A stretch of DNA of 64,000 nucleotides from Acidobacteriaceae bacterium (GTDB lineage: Bacteria; Acidobacteriota; Terriglobia; Bryobacterales; Bryobacteraceae). Below the pieces are notes generated by a model. The model was given only the letters and a program-made list of their open reading frames with translations, had not been told where the DNA came from and did no database searches. Position numbers and translations under genes: made by a program. Shown here piece by piece: positions 53,054-61,173 of the stretch; the first letter of the stretch is position 1; the number at the start of each line of letters is the position of its first letter. Location of the stretch: positions 62,001 to 126,000 of the forward strand of contig JAFAMD010000019.1 of NCBI GenBank assembly GCA_019233755.1. The letters are read 5' to 3'.

Positions 53054-54430
53054 TCAGTTAAGCTTGCGGCGAAGATGACTTAGTAAATCGGAGCGTGTAA
53101 TTAACCCTAAGAACTGGTCGCCATCCGTCACAAGAGCGACCAGTCCGCGGTCAAGAATCGCGTAAACGGAATCGATGCCGGCTTCAGGCGATATGGTTTC
53201 TAAACGGCTCGTCATGGCATCGCGCACTGCCGAATGGAATCTGTTTGCATCGCCATGAACTGCCAGCAACAGGTCGGATTCATCCAGTACGCCCACACAC
53301 CGGCCTCCTTCCATGACAGGCATTTGCGAGATATCTGCCATACGCATACGCTGTGAGGCCGTTAGTAACGTGTCGTCCGGCGAGACGGTGATCACTGCTC
53401 CTTCTTCATAACGGCGTGCTATCAGTTCACGGAGCGTGCCGCGAGCCGGACGTTCCAGGTAGCCCTGATCGAGCAGCCAGTAATCGTTATACATTTTCGA
53501 GAGGTACTTCGACCCCGTGTCACAGACAAATGTAACTACCCGCTTAGCCTCATTCTGGGCGCGGCAGTAACGCAGTCCGGCCGCCAGCAGCGTTCCGGAG
53601 GACGATCCGCCAAAGATGCCCGTGCGCTTCAAAAGATCTCGCGCCGTTACGAAACTTTCGGAATCGCTGATGCTAAATGCCTGCCGAACGCGCGAAAGGT
53701 CTGCAATGGCTGGTACGCAACTGCCGCCGATACCTTCTACCGCGTAACTTCCGGAAGGAACGTGCCTGCCGGTCCGCACGTATTCAGCGAGAGAAGAACC
53801 CGCCGGATCAGCCAGCACGATTTCGCAATCGGGCTGAACACGCGCAAAGAAACGGCTCAAACCAGTTAACGTGCCGCCGGAGCCTACTCCGCAGACGACG
53901 GTGTCGACGCGATGATCCATCTGCTGCCAGATCTCGGGTCCAGTGGTCATTTCGTGGGCAAGCGGGTTGGCCTCGTTGGTGAATTGGTCGATGTGATAGC
54001 TGCGCGGCGTCTCTTTCGCAATGCGTGCCGCCATGTCCTGGTAATAGCCGGGATGGCCGGGAGCGACGTCTGACCGGGTCAGCCGGATGTCAGCGCCCAG
54101 GGCGCGCGCGTGCGCGATCTTTTCTGAGGACATCTTGTCAGGGATGATCAAAATCAGACGGTAGCCTTTCACGGCCGCTACCAGCGCGAGCCCGATGCCC
54201 GTATTGCCGGCCGTCGCCTCGACGATTGTGTCTCCAGGCTTGAGCGCGCCGCTTTGTTCGGCTGACTCGATCATGAAAACCGCCATGCGGTCCTTAATCG
54301 AGCCGCCAGGATTCTGCGATTCGAGCTTGAGGAACAGTTCGCAGACGCCCGTGTCGAATGCGGTGAGACGGACGAGCGGTGTGTTTCCGATGAGACCGAG
54401 CGTGGGGGGCGGCGGCGCGTGGTTCATCAA
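53054..54430 (-). CDS. cystathionine beta-synthase with C-terminal CBS-domain pair
   Basis: The protein has 458 residues. PLP lysine is Lys46 in [11 protein letters not shown]; the glycine loop is [11 protein letters not shown]. The catalytic domain spans about 1-325 and the Bateman pair (two CBS motifs) about 335-455, ending with [20 protein letters not shown]. It makes cystathionine from homocysteine and serine. The C-terminal pair senses S-adenosylmethionine or adenine nucleotides in relatives. With the downstream lyase this is a reverse transsulfuration operon. Confidence 0.93.
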   Translation of the reverse strand: MMNHAPPPPTLGLIGNTPLVRLTAFDTGVCELFLKLESQNPGGSIKDRMAVFMIESAEQSGALKPGDTIVEATAGNTGIGLALVAAVKGYRLILIIPDKMSSEKIAHARALGADIRLTRSDVAPGHPGYYQDMAARIAKETPRSYHIDQFTNEANPLAHEMTTGPEIWQQMDHRVDTVVCGVGSGGTLTGLSRFFARVQPDCEIVLADPAGSSLAEYVRTGRHVPSGSYAVEGIGGSCVPAIADLSRVRQAFSISDSESFVTARDLLKRTGIFGGSSSGTLLAAGLRYCRAQNEAKRVVTFVCDTGSKYLSKMYNDYWLLDQGYLERPARGTLRELIARRYEEGAVITVSPDDTLLTASQRMRMADISQMPVMEGGRCVGVLDESDLLLAVHGDANRFHSAVRDAMTSRLETISPEAGIDSVYAILDRGLVALVTDGDQFLGLITRSDLLSHLRRKLN

Positions 54431-54537
54431 AGAGTTTCCAGCCCGAAACCATTTGAGAATAACAGGACTAATAAAGAAAAACGGCGCGGCTATTTAAGCG
54501 TCACTTGCGACGAGGTACATTCAGCACCGAGGCGTTC

Positions 54538-56634
54538 ATGACAACAAGATTGCGTTGGCGACCGCTTTTCTTCGCGTGCCTGGTAACTGGCACGGCCTGC
54601 CTCATAGCCGGTACCCTCACGTTTGTCTGCTACAGAAACCTGTTCAATGCGCGGGTTTTCAGCGAACGTGTCGCCCGCAGCCTTTCTGATCCAGAGGTTG
54701 CCGCCTACCTAGGGGACGAGATCGCCACAGCCGTCATCAACCAGCGTCCTGACCTGGTTGCCATCCGCCCGCTGATTGTGGCGACTGCTTCCAGCCTCGT
54801 TCCAACACGACCGTTCGTAGCACTGGCGGAAAACGCCGCGCAACGCGCACACCAACTGGCGCTATCGGAAGCCGGCCAGCGAGTGGCGCTATCCGTTCCC
54901 GATTTCCAGATCCTGATTCAGAGCGCGCTTAGCCAGGCGAATCCGGAAATTGCTGCAAAGATCCCGAAAGGCCTCGCGCTTGTCGGGGAAGATAAGGCGG
55001 CACAACAGCTCATTCAGGTCGCGCGCCTTGGCCGCCGTATGGCCTGGGTTTGGAAGCTCCTGTTTCCCTGTAGTGTCCTGCTGTTTGTAGCAGCGGTTTG
55101 GTTGGCCCAAAATCGCCGCGAGGCGCTAATACATGTTGGCGGTTCGCTGACCGTCGCGGGGCTGATTCTCGGCTCTCTTGTGCCCACGGCCTGGCTGGCG
55201 GCCGGCACTATTTCGGAAGCGCTCGAGCGCGGTGCTGTGCGCGGCTCGCTCCACGCCTTCTTTGACGATTTTGGGAACTGGGGTCTTTTTTACATCGGGC
55301 TCGGTGTCTTGTTCACAGCGGGCGCGGCATCCCTGCTTGAGCGGATCGATCCTGTCAGCGAGGTGCGGCGCTACAGCCGCTACCTCATCACGCCGCCTGC
55401 AGCGCCCGTCCGGCGTTTCTTCTGGGCGTTGGTCATGGTGCTCTGTGCAGTGGTCGCCATCGTGTATCCGGCGGCTGCGCTGGATGCCGTAATGGTCGTG
55501 ATCGGGATTTTCGGCGCTTACATCGGCATCCGGGAACTGTTTCGTTTGTTCCTCGAAAAACTGGCGCCGCAACGCGCCGAAGAAACCGCGTGGAGAGGAA
55601 CTCAAGCGAGGGCCGCATTCGTCGCGGCAGGGGTGATTATCGCACTGCTTGCCATCGGCTGGTTCTTCTGGAGAAACCCGAGCGTCCAGCGCATCAAGCC
55701 GGAAACGTTCGCTTGCAACGGCTACGAGCAGCTTTGCGACAAACATCTAGACCAGGTCGTTTTTGCCGGAACCCACAATTCGATGGCAAGCCAGGACATC
55801 GCCGGGTGGATGTTTCCTCAGCAGGAGGCGAATATGCCGCACCAACTGCGCGATGGCATTCACGCGCTCCTGTTCGACGTTCACTACGGGTTTCCGGGGG
55901 GCGTACGCATCAAGACCGATACCAATACCGAACCCATGATGGACAAAGTCAGGGCGGCCATCGGCGATGAAGCCTTCGAGGCGGCGTTGCGCATTCGCAA
56001 CCGTCTGGTTGGCGTTGATGAGCGGCATCGCGAGCTCTACCTCTGCCACGGTCTGTGCGAGCTCGGGGCGTACGAACTGGAGCCTACTCTTCGTCAGATT
56101 CGCGATTTTCTGGTGAGTTCTCCGGACGAAGTGCTCATCTTCATCATCGAGGATTACGTAGACCCGAAGGAACAAGCGGCTGCATTCGAACGAGCCGGTC
56201 TGGCGGACTTCGTTTACAAAGGATCTGACACGCCGTGGCCGACGCTTCGAGAACTGATCGAATCGGGTCAGAGAGTTGTGACTTTTATCGAGTCCGGACG
56301 GCCCGGCGTGACATGGTTGCGCCCGGCATTTCAGAATTTCCGCGAGACTCCCTACACCTTCCACACGCCGGAAGAGTTTTCGTGCCGCCCCAATCGCGGT
56401 GACGACGGAGGTTCGCTGTTCCTTATCAATAACTGGGTGGAGACCACCCCCACTCCGAAGCCGTCCAATGCGGCGATCGTGAATGCCTACAGCTTCTTAT
56501 GCAAACGCGCCGAAACGTGCGAACACGACCGTCATCATTTGCCTAACATCATTGCGGTGGATTTCTATCGCACGGGAGACCTGCTGAAAGTCGTTAATAA
56601 ACTGAACGGGGTGGAAGAGGTGCCCGGCGGCTGA
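54538..56634 (+). CDS. polytopic membrane protein fused to a PI-PLC X-like domain
   Basis: The protein has 698 residues from ATG 54538 (GAGG upstream). The N-terminal part holds about six membrane segments (near 10-30, 172-190, 203-222, 247-265, 294-330, 358-378) separated by helices. Residues about 393-690 resemble PI-PLC X/TIM-barrel: AGTHNSMAS with His413, LLFDVHY (Asp447, His449), LCHGLCELG with His504 and VDFYRTGD. Two histidines match the PI-PLC acid/base positions. It may cleave a phosphodiester in phosphatidylinositol-like or glycerophosphoryl lipids at the membrane. No substrate is known. Divergent from CBS. Confidence 0.82.
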   Translation: MTTRLRWRPLFFACLVTGTACLIAGTLTFVCYRNLFNARVFSERVARSLSDPEVAAYLGDEIATAVINQRPDLVAIRPLIVATASSLVPTRPFVALAENAAQRAHQLALSEAGQRVALSVPDFQILIQSALSQANPEIAAKIPKGLALVGEDKAAQQLIQVARLGRRMAWVWKLLFPCSVLLFVAAVWLAQNRREALIHVGGSLTVAGLILGSLVPTAWLAAGTISEALERGAVRGSLHAFFDDFGNWGLFYIGLGVLFTAGAASLLERIDPVSEVRRYSRYLITPPAAPVRRFFWALVMVLCAVVAIVYPAAALDAVMVVIGIFGAYIGIRELFRLFLEKLAPQRAEETAWRGTQARAAFVAAGVIIALLAIGWFFWRNPSVQRIKPETFACNGYEQLCDKHLDQVVFAGTHNSMASQDIAGWMFPQQEANMPHQLRDGIHALLFDVHYGFPGGVRIKTDTNTEPMMDKVRAAIGDEAFEAALRIRNRLVGVDERHRELYLCHGLCELGAYELEPTLRQIRDFLVSSPDEVLIFIIEDYVDPKEQAAAFERAGLADFVYKGSDTPWPTLRELIESGQRVVTFIESGRPGVTWLRPAFQNFRETPYTFHTPEEFSCRPNRGDDGGSLFLINNWVETTPTPKPSNAAIVNAYSFLCKRAETCEHDRHHLPNIIAVDFYRTGDLLKVVNKLNGVEEVPGG

Positions 56635-56719
56635 GCCGGCCGGGAATCTTACAGCCCCGCTACCTCCCGATTTCCTGAACAAATATCGTCGCCGGTGCGT
56701 AATCCCAAAAGGAAACGAT

Positions 56720-57145
56720 ATGACGCAAAGCACCAGCGCTTCTATTGGCCATATTCACGATCTGCTCGCACGTAAGCGATACTCCGTGAACGAGATAGGC
56801 GAAGGCATACTTAGGGTTCAAGATCTCGAGAGCGGTGTTTCGTTGCGCACCGTCCTCGAAGGCGACATCCTGTTTCTCTCCCTCGTCTGCATGGTAGTGC
56901 CTGCTTCGAGCATTACTCCCCAGATGCTGCATAAGATGCTTGCGGCAGACAACGGCATCTCTACGTCGCACTTCCAGATCTATGATACGGGCAAAGGGGA
57001 AGTGGCCATCACTCTGAATAACTTCTGTAAGCTGCAGGACTTAGGGCCGGAGGACGAAGACGACATTCTCTCCTGCGTCAGTTTCCTGCTGGCGGATGTG
57101 TTGCATGCCAAGCATTTGCTTGGTGCGGACCTTCATTCCGCCTGA
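56720..57145 (+). CDS. YjfI/YbjN-like small cytosolic protein, first gene of the PspA operon
   Basis: The protein has 141 residues with AAAGGAAACGAT before the ATG. Alpha/beta folding suggests a YbjN/type III secretion chaperone-like or DUF2170 (YjfI) fold (VNEIGEGILRVQDLESG, LEGDILFLSLVCMVVPAS, FCKLQDLGPEDEDDIL). In Gammaproteobacteria, YjfI sits before the PspA paralogue YjfJ; this gene is in the same place, 39 bp upstream of pspA-like. Sequence identity to YjfI is weak by eye, so the assignment rests on position and size. Function unknown. Confidence 0.6.
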   Translation: MTQSTSASIGHIHDLLARKRYSVNEIGEGILRVQDLESGVSLRTVLEGDILFLSLVCMVVPASSITPQMLHKMLAADNGISTSHFQIYDTGKGEVAITLNNFCKLQDLGPEDEDDILSCVSFLLADVLHAKHLLGADLHSA

Positions 57146-57184
57146 GGCCGCCATACAGCAGAGAGAGAAAGGATAAGGGACAAC

Positions 57185-57916
57185 ATGGGGTTCTTTTCGG
57201 ACATCTTCAATCGCGCGGGACGCGTGGCCCGCGGGCAGGCCAATCAAAGCATGAGCGTTGTTGAGGATGCAACGTTCGAGGCTACAGTCCGGCAAACGGT
57301 AGCCGACATGAAGACAGAGCTGAACAACGTAGTGCGCTCCTCGGCGATGGCCATGAGTAACTACAACCGGCTCGATGCGGAGTATCAGAAGTACGTCCGG
57401 CAGTCGCAGGAGTGGAAAGAGCGCGCCGGGCTTGCGCTCGATGCCGGAAACGAAGATCTGGCCCGCAAGGCACTCGCCAGGAAAACCGAATCCGATAAGC
57501 AGGTGGCGTCGTTGCAGACGGCCGTCGAGTCGGCGCGGCAGGCAAGCGAGTCCCTTAAGGGGCAGGTGGCGGACCTCAAACACAAGATCGAAGAAGGGGA
57601 GCGGACCGCGACCACCCTGGTAGCGCGCAAGAACGCGGCGCTGGCACAGCGAAAAGTCTCAGAGGCCCTGGCCGGCGTGGGAAAGGCCGACAATGCATTC
57701 GCGGCGCTCTCGACTTTTGAAGAATCGGTCGCAAAAGAGGAGGCAACGGCGAAAGCGTTTGATCAACTCGCGAGTGCCGGCAAAGACACCAACCTTGAGG
57801 CGGAATTCGCCAAGCTGCAAGGCCACACGGTGGATGCTGAACTCGAGGCGCTGAAGCGCGAGCGTCTGCCCAAAGTTGAGCTTCCCAAAGAGCTTCCTCC
57901 GGCGCCCGGGCGGTAA
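57185..57916 (+). CDS. PspA/IM30-family membrane-repair protein
   Basis: The protein has 243 residues; AAGGATAAGG precedes the ATG. It is a nearly all-helix coiled coil beginning with an amphipathic membrane-binding helix (MGFFSDIFNRAGRVARGQAN) and the PspA-type run of heptads (AMSNYNRLDAEYQKYVRQ, ASLQTAVESARQASES). ESCRT-III-like fold. These proteins coat and repair damaged inner membrane and regulate envelope stress. It has the shorter YjfJ-type C-terminus. Operon with the DUF4178 and lipoprotein genes downstream. Confidence 0.9.
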   Translation: MGFFSDIFNRAGRVARGQANQSMSVVEDATFEATVRQTVADMKTELNNVVRSSAMAMSNYNRLDAEYQKYVRQSQEWKERAGLALDAGNEDLARKALARKTESDKQVASLQTAVESARQASESLKGQVADLKHKIEEGERTATTLVARKNAALAQRKVSEALAGVGKADNAFAALSTFEESVAKEEATAKAFDQLASAGKDTNLEAEFAKLQGHTVDAELEALKRERLPKVELPKELPPAPGR

Positions 57917-57921
57917 CCGCG

Positions 57922-58488
57922 ATGCTGTTCGATCACAAACCGTCACGGGCCGGTCCGCAGGAGGATCTGGCTAATCTCCGGATAACGGACGCTCGAGTGG
58001 GCGATACGCTCTCCGTTACGGGCGCCGCAGCGGATTTCAGCGATATCGATTTCACGGTAGACCGCTGCGATCAATATGAAGCGGGCAGCCGTCAGTGGAA
58101 CGAGCTGAGCGGCTCCTGGCGCGACCGCCGGGTCTATCTTGAAGTGCACAACGAAGACACGCCGGAGATACTCGGCAACTTCGACGGACGGAAGCTCACA
58201 ATCGATGAACTCGGTTTAAGCGAAGATGATCTCGCGCAGCTCGATGCGCGCCAGAATCCGGCTGACTTTTTCGATTACGAGGGGAAGTTCTGGCTTTATC
58301 GTTTCAGCCGCGAAATCGGCGTATTTACGGGAGGCCGCGGGACCGGCCGCGGCTGTTATGCGTGGCAGTTCGCGGAACAAGGCAACAAGCGGTTTCTCAG
58401 CATCCGCAAGTTTGAAGGCCAGCCCTTCGTCGCTTCTATCTGGACAAAGGTCGAGCCTTCCGATATCAGCGTCTTTCGAGGCGCATAA
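57922..58488 (+). CDS. DUF4178-domain protein
   Basis: The protein has 188 residues, starting 5 nt after the PspA stop. Beta-rich domain with LRITDARVGDTLSVTGAA, then TVDRCDQYEAGSRQWNELSG and FWLYRFSREIGVFTGGRG, a DUF4178 pattern. DUF4178 genes are often linked to pspA, potassium channels and spermidine-synthase genes; a role with PspA at the membrane is inferred. Its TAA overlaps the ATG of the lipoprotein gene by one base (TAATG). The domain seems whole. Confidence 0.85.
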   Translation: MLFDHKPSRAGPQEDLANLRITDARVGDTLSVTGAAADFSDIDFTVDRCDQYEAGSRQWNELSGSWRDRRVYLEVHNEDTPEILGNFDGRKLTIDELGLSEDDLAQLDARQNPADFFDYEGKFWLYRFSREIGVFTGGRGTGRGCYAWQFAEQGNKRFLSIRKFEGQPFVASIWTKVEPSDISVFRGA

Positions 58489-59996
58489 TGCAACCCTGCA
58501 AGTCCAAACTCCTGCTCTTCGGAGCGCTTATTCTGGCTTCCTGTGCCGGACGCCTGCCGCAATCTGTGCGCGAGGATGTGGCCTCCGAGAACCAGCGGCT
58601 GCAGGAAGCCGAACGGCAAATCCAACGCCTCCAGGGCCGCGTTCACGAAGACGTCGCGAAAGCCCCCGATCTCTTCCAGAATGTATCGGCACCGGCGGAA
58701 TGGGACGCCGCCTTCGCGGATGCTCATGCCAAGCTGCGCAATGCGGAGCGCGCCGGCAGCGAGCTCACACAGCTTGCCAGGCGCAACCGCAAAGATTCGC
58801 TCGGCCAGGTCAATCGTTTGCTCGGCGAGGTGCGCGAACTGCGATCCGCCGCCATCCGGCAAGCCGCGGCGGCTGAGGCTGCGGCTGACAAATGGCTCGA
58901 CGTCTCGCACAATCCAACTTACTATCTGGACAAAATCAATCGCGAACGCGAAGAGATTCGCGGCATGGATCTCGAGCCGGTAACGAAGACCGTCCATCAG
59001 GCGGAGCAGGATTGGCCCGCAAAGAAAACGGATCTTGATGGCCGCCTGGCTGCGCTGTTGACCATTCCCAAGAACGTTGAAACCGAGTGGAGTGCAACCC
59101 AACCTGCAAGGCATGATGCGCTAGGCGGCAAACTGACCGGGCCGGAAGTGGCGGCTCTGATTCGCCAGGATGACGAGCTCTCCGAAGACGTCAAAGATCT
59201 GCCGCACAAAGCGGATGAGTTGCACAATGCATGCGGTCAGCTCTATGGGGCGTGGGACAAGATCCTGGTGGACCTGGATGTGTCCCACGAGAACGGGCGA
59301 GAGGATTACCGGGAAGAGATCAGGACGGTTCGGACACACTTCCTCGACGTGGCCGCGAAGAAAACCGAGACATCGAGTGACGAACAGTGGGTGGATGTTT
59401 CAGAGCCCGCAATCCATGCTGTAGAGAACGATCTGGGCATGGCGATCGCGCATAAGGATGCGGGCCTTTTCGACTCGGAGGCGCAAACGACACCCCAGCC
59501 GGCCGGGTTCGCGTACATCGCGCCGCCATCGCAAGGCTCCAACGAATACGGATACTGGACGCACGACGGCGGGCAGCCTTTCTGGACTTTCCTCCCCCAG
59601 TACCTGTTACTGCGCGAGTTGATGTGGGGCCATGACTATCGGCCCATTATCATCGGCGAGTACGACGGGTATCGCACTGCGCAGCGGGAGGGGCGGAGTT
59701 ATTACGGGCAGGAAACACCCACCGCGCCGCCGAAATACGGAAGTCACGGGACGTTCACCCAGACACGTTACGCGCAGAGCCGGTACGTCCAATCAGGCGG
59801 GTTCAAGGATTCCAAATATGCTTCGCAGGGCGGCAGCCATTCCTCGTCGCCGCTAGCCTCGGTGCATCCCGACGAAGGCAAAGGCGCCTTGGAGAGGGGA
59901 AGCACCGCCGGCCGGAGATTCGGCGCCGCCCCGGGCTCCCAAGGGAAACGCTTTGGTGGGTTCCGGGCCCCGGGACGTCGCTTCGGCCGTCGTTAA
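58488..59996 (+). CDS. long coiled-coil lipoprotein with Arg/Gly/Ser tail, coupled to DUF4178
   Basis: The protein has 502 residues with lipobox LASC (Cys19). Residues about 35-330 are mostly charged helix and coiled coil (NQRLQEAERQIQRLQGRV, RLLGEVRELRSAAIRQAAAAE). A compact middle region near 345-395 has aromatic GYWTHDGGQPFWTFLPQYLLLREL. The last 100 residues are Gly/Ser/Arg/Tyr-rich and end GKRFGGFRAPGRRFGRR. No family is recognised. Attached to the outer or inner membrane and co-translated with DUF4178, it could link envelope stress to a surface component. Confidence 0.75.
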   Translation: MQPCKSKLLLFGALILASCAGRLPQSVREDVASENQRLQEAERQIQRLQGRVHEDVAKAPDLFQNVSAPAEWDAAFADAHAKLRNAERAGSELTQLARRNRKDSLGQVNRLLGEVRELRSAAIRQAAAAEAAADKWLDVSHNPTYYLDKINREREEIRGMDLEPVTKTVHQAEQDWPAKKTDLDGRLAALLTIPKNVETEWSATQPARHDALGGKLTGPEVAALIRQDDELSEDVKDLPHKADELHNACGQLYGAWDKILVDLDVSHENGREDYREEIRTVRTHFLDVAAKKTETSSDEQWVDVSEPAIHAVENDLGMAIAHKDAGLFDSEAQTTPQPAGFAYIAPPSQGSNEYGYWTHDGGQPFWTFLPQYLLLRELMWGHDYRPIIIGEYDGYRTAQREGRSYYGQETPTAPPKYGSHGTFTQTRYAQSRYVQSGGFKDSKYASQGGSHSSSPLASVHPDEGKGALERGSTAGRRFGAAPGSQGKRFGGFRAPGRRFGRR

Positions 59997-60015
59997 CAGC
60001 TCATCGCGACGCCTC

Positions 60016-60040
60016 AGCGCCCGCGGAGCGCTTGCTTCTT
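60016..60040 (+). terminator. candidate Rho-independent terminator after the PspA operon
   Basis: AGCGC/GCGCT stem with a 7-base loop, then TGCTTCTT, 20 nt after the lipoprotein stop and before the convergent gene. The stem is short and the T run imperfect. Confidence 0.4.
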
Positions 60041-60069
60041 ATTGGGTCACGTCTTAATTAGTTCACGTC

Positions 60070-61044
60070 TTATTGGTTTACATCCACCGGCTGGCGTAGA
60101 CGGAAACTCAGAAGAGTTTCTGCCGGTATGGAGACGTTCTTCTTACCGGTAAAGAATGCGGTGGTCGCGCCCGCGGCCGCACCAGCGCCCGCACCGATCA
60201 GAGCGCCCATCCCGCCGCCCGCAGCCGCGCCAATCGCCGCTCCGCCGCCCGCGCCGCCTCCTATGAACAGGAAGTTGCGTTTCTTGTGCCCCCGGCTTGT
60301 ACGAACATCTGAGCCGGTATCGATCTCGTACGTCTCGTGATCCAGGGTGAAAGAATCGAGCGTCAGACCAATCACCGCGCGGCCCTTGAGGTGGCCGGAT
60401 TGTGCGGCGCTGGTTAAATGACCGGTGAATAGGGTGCCTCGCGGTATGGCCTCCCGTCCCGCAACAAACACTGGTGTATTCAGCGTCGCGGTGAAGCGGT
60501 CGCCCGCGCGATTCCGTTTCGTGTCGAGCGTACGGTCGATGCGCACCCGAAGCAGGGTGCCGGGAGGAATGTTATACGTTTCCACGGGCCGCGCGGGTGC
60601 GGCCGCTTGTGGCGGTGGCTGCTGCGGATACGATGCCGGTGCCTGCGCAACGCCTTGTGGTGGCGGTTGCTGGGGATACGATGCCGGTGCCTGTGCAACG
60701 CCTTGGGGTGGCGGTTGCTGCGGATATGATGCCGGTGCCGATCCTTGCGCGGCAGCTTGATATGGCGGTTGTTGCGAATAGGGCGCGGGTGCCGGCCCTG
60801 GGCTTTGCGCTGGGGGCGCCCCAGCCGGGGCACTCTCTGAAGTGGCTGGTTGTCCAACGGCCGGATACCCGCCCGCAGCTTGGGGCGCAGCCGGTTGAGA
60901 AGTCGACGTCTGAGCCGGCTGGCTGGTTGAAGAAGACGTTGGGGCAGTCGTAGCTGTCTGTTGATTTTTCCCGCACGCCGTAAAAAGGACGGCAACAGCC
61001 AGGATCAAAGACAGTTTTCCCCCGGCGCCGCAGTTTCGTTTCAT
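60070..61044 (-). CDS. lipoprotein with Pro/Gln repeats and glycine-zipper tail
   Basis: The protein has 324 residues with lipobox LFTAC (Cys24). Residues about 25-150 are low-complexity Ser/Thr/Gln/Pro/Ala, including three tandem copies of APASYPQQPPPQ-type units. Then a folded domain (PPGTLLRVRIDRTLDTKRNRAGDRF, TLFTGHLTSAAQSGHLKG), followed by a Gly/Ala zipper (IGGGAGGGAAIGAAAGGG through GAGAGAAAGA) near 255-300 and a closing beta strand. Glycine zippers insert in membranes in related Slp/TraT-type lipoproteins. Function unknown; convergent with the PspA operon. Confidence 0.75.
   Translation of the reverse strand: MKRNCGAGGKLSLILAVAVLFTACGKNQQTATTAPTSSSTSQPAQTSTSQPAAPQAAGGYPAVGQPATSESAPAGAPPAQSPGPAPAPYSQQPPYQAAAQGSAPASYPQQPPPQGVAQAPASYPQQPPPQGVAQAPASYPQQPPPQAAAPARPVETYNIPPGTLLRVRIDRTLDTKRNRAGDRFTATLNTPVFVAGREAIPRGTLFTGHLTSAAQSGHLKGRAVIGLTLDSFTLDHETYEIDTGSDVRTSRGHKKRNFLFIGGGAGGGAAIGAAAGGGMGALIGAGAGAAAGATTAFFTGKKNVSIPAETLLSFRLRQPVDVNQ
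60600..60760. repeat. in-gene tandem repeats coding Pro/Gln units
   Basis: Three near-identical 48-bp units encode A-P-A-S-Y-P-Q-Q-P-P-P-Q-G-V-A-Q within the lipoprotein gene. The in-frame copies probably change number by slippage without destroying the frame. Confidence 0.75.
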
Positions 61045-61173
61045 CGTAAAGTTCTTGCCTCGTGTGTCCCTACAATCTTAAGGGTCTGCAAATTTTGAGT
61101 CCGGCCGATGGCGGGACTACCTGGTGAGACTACTGGTGCCCGAAAATGATTTCGCTTTGGAATCGCCGCTGTA

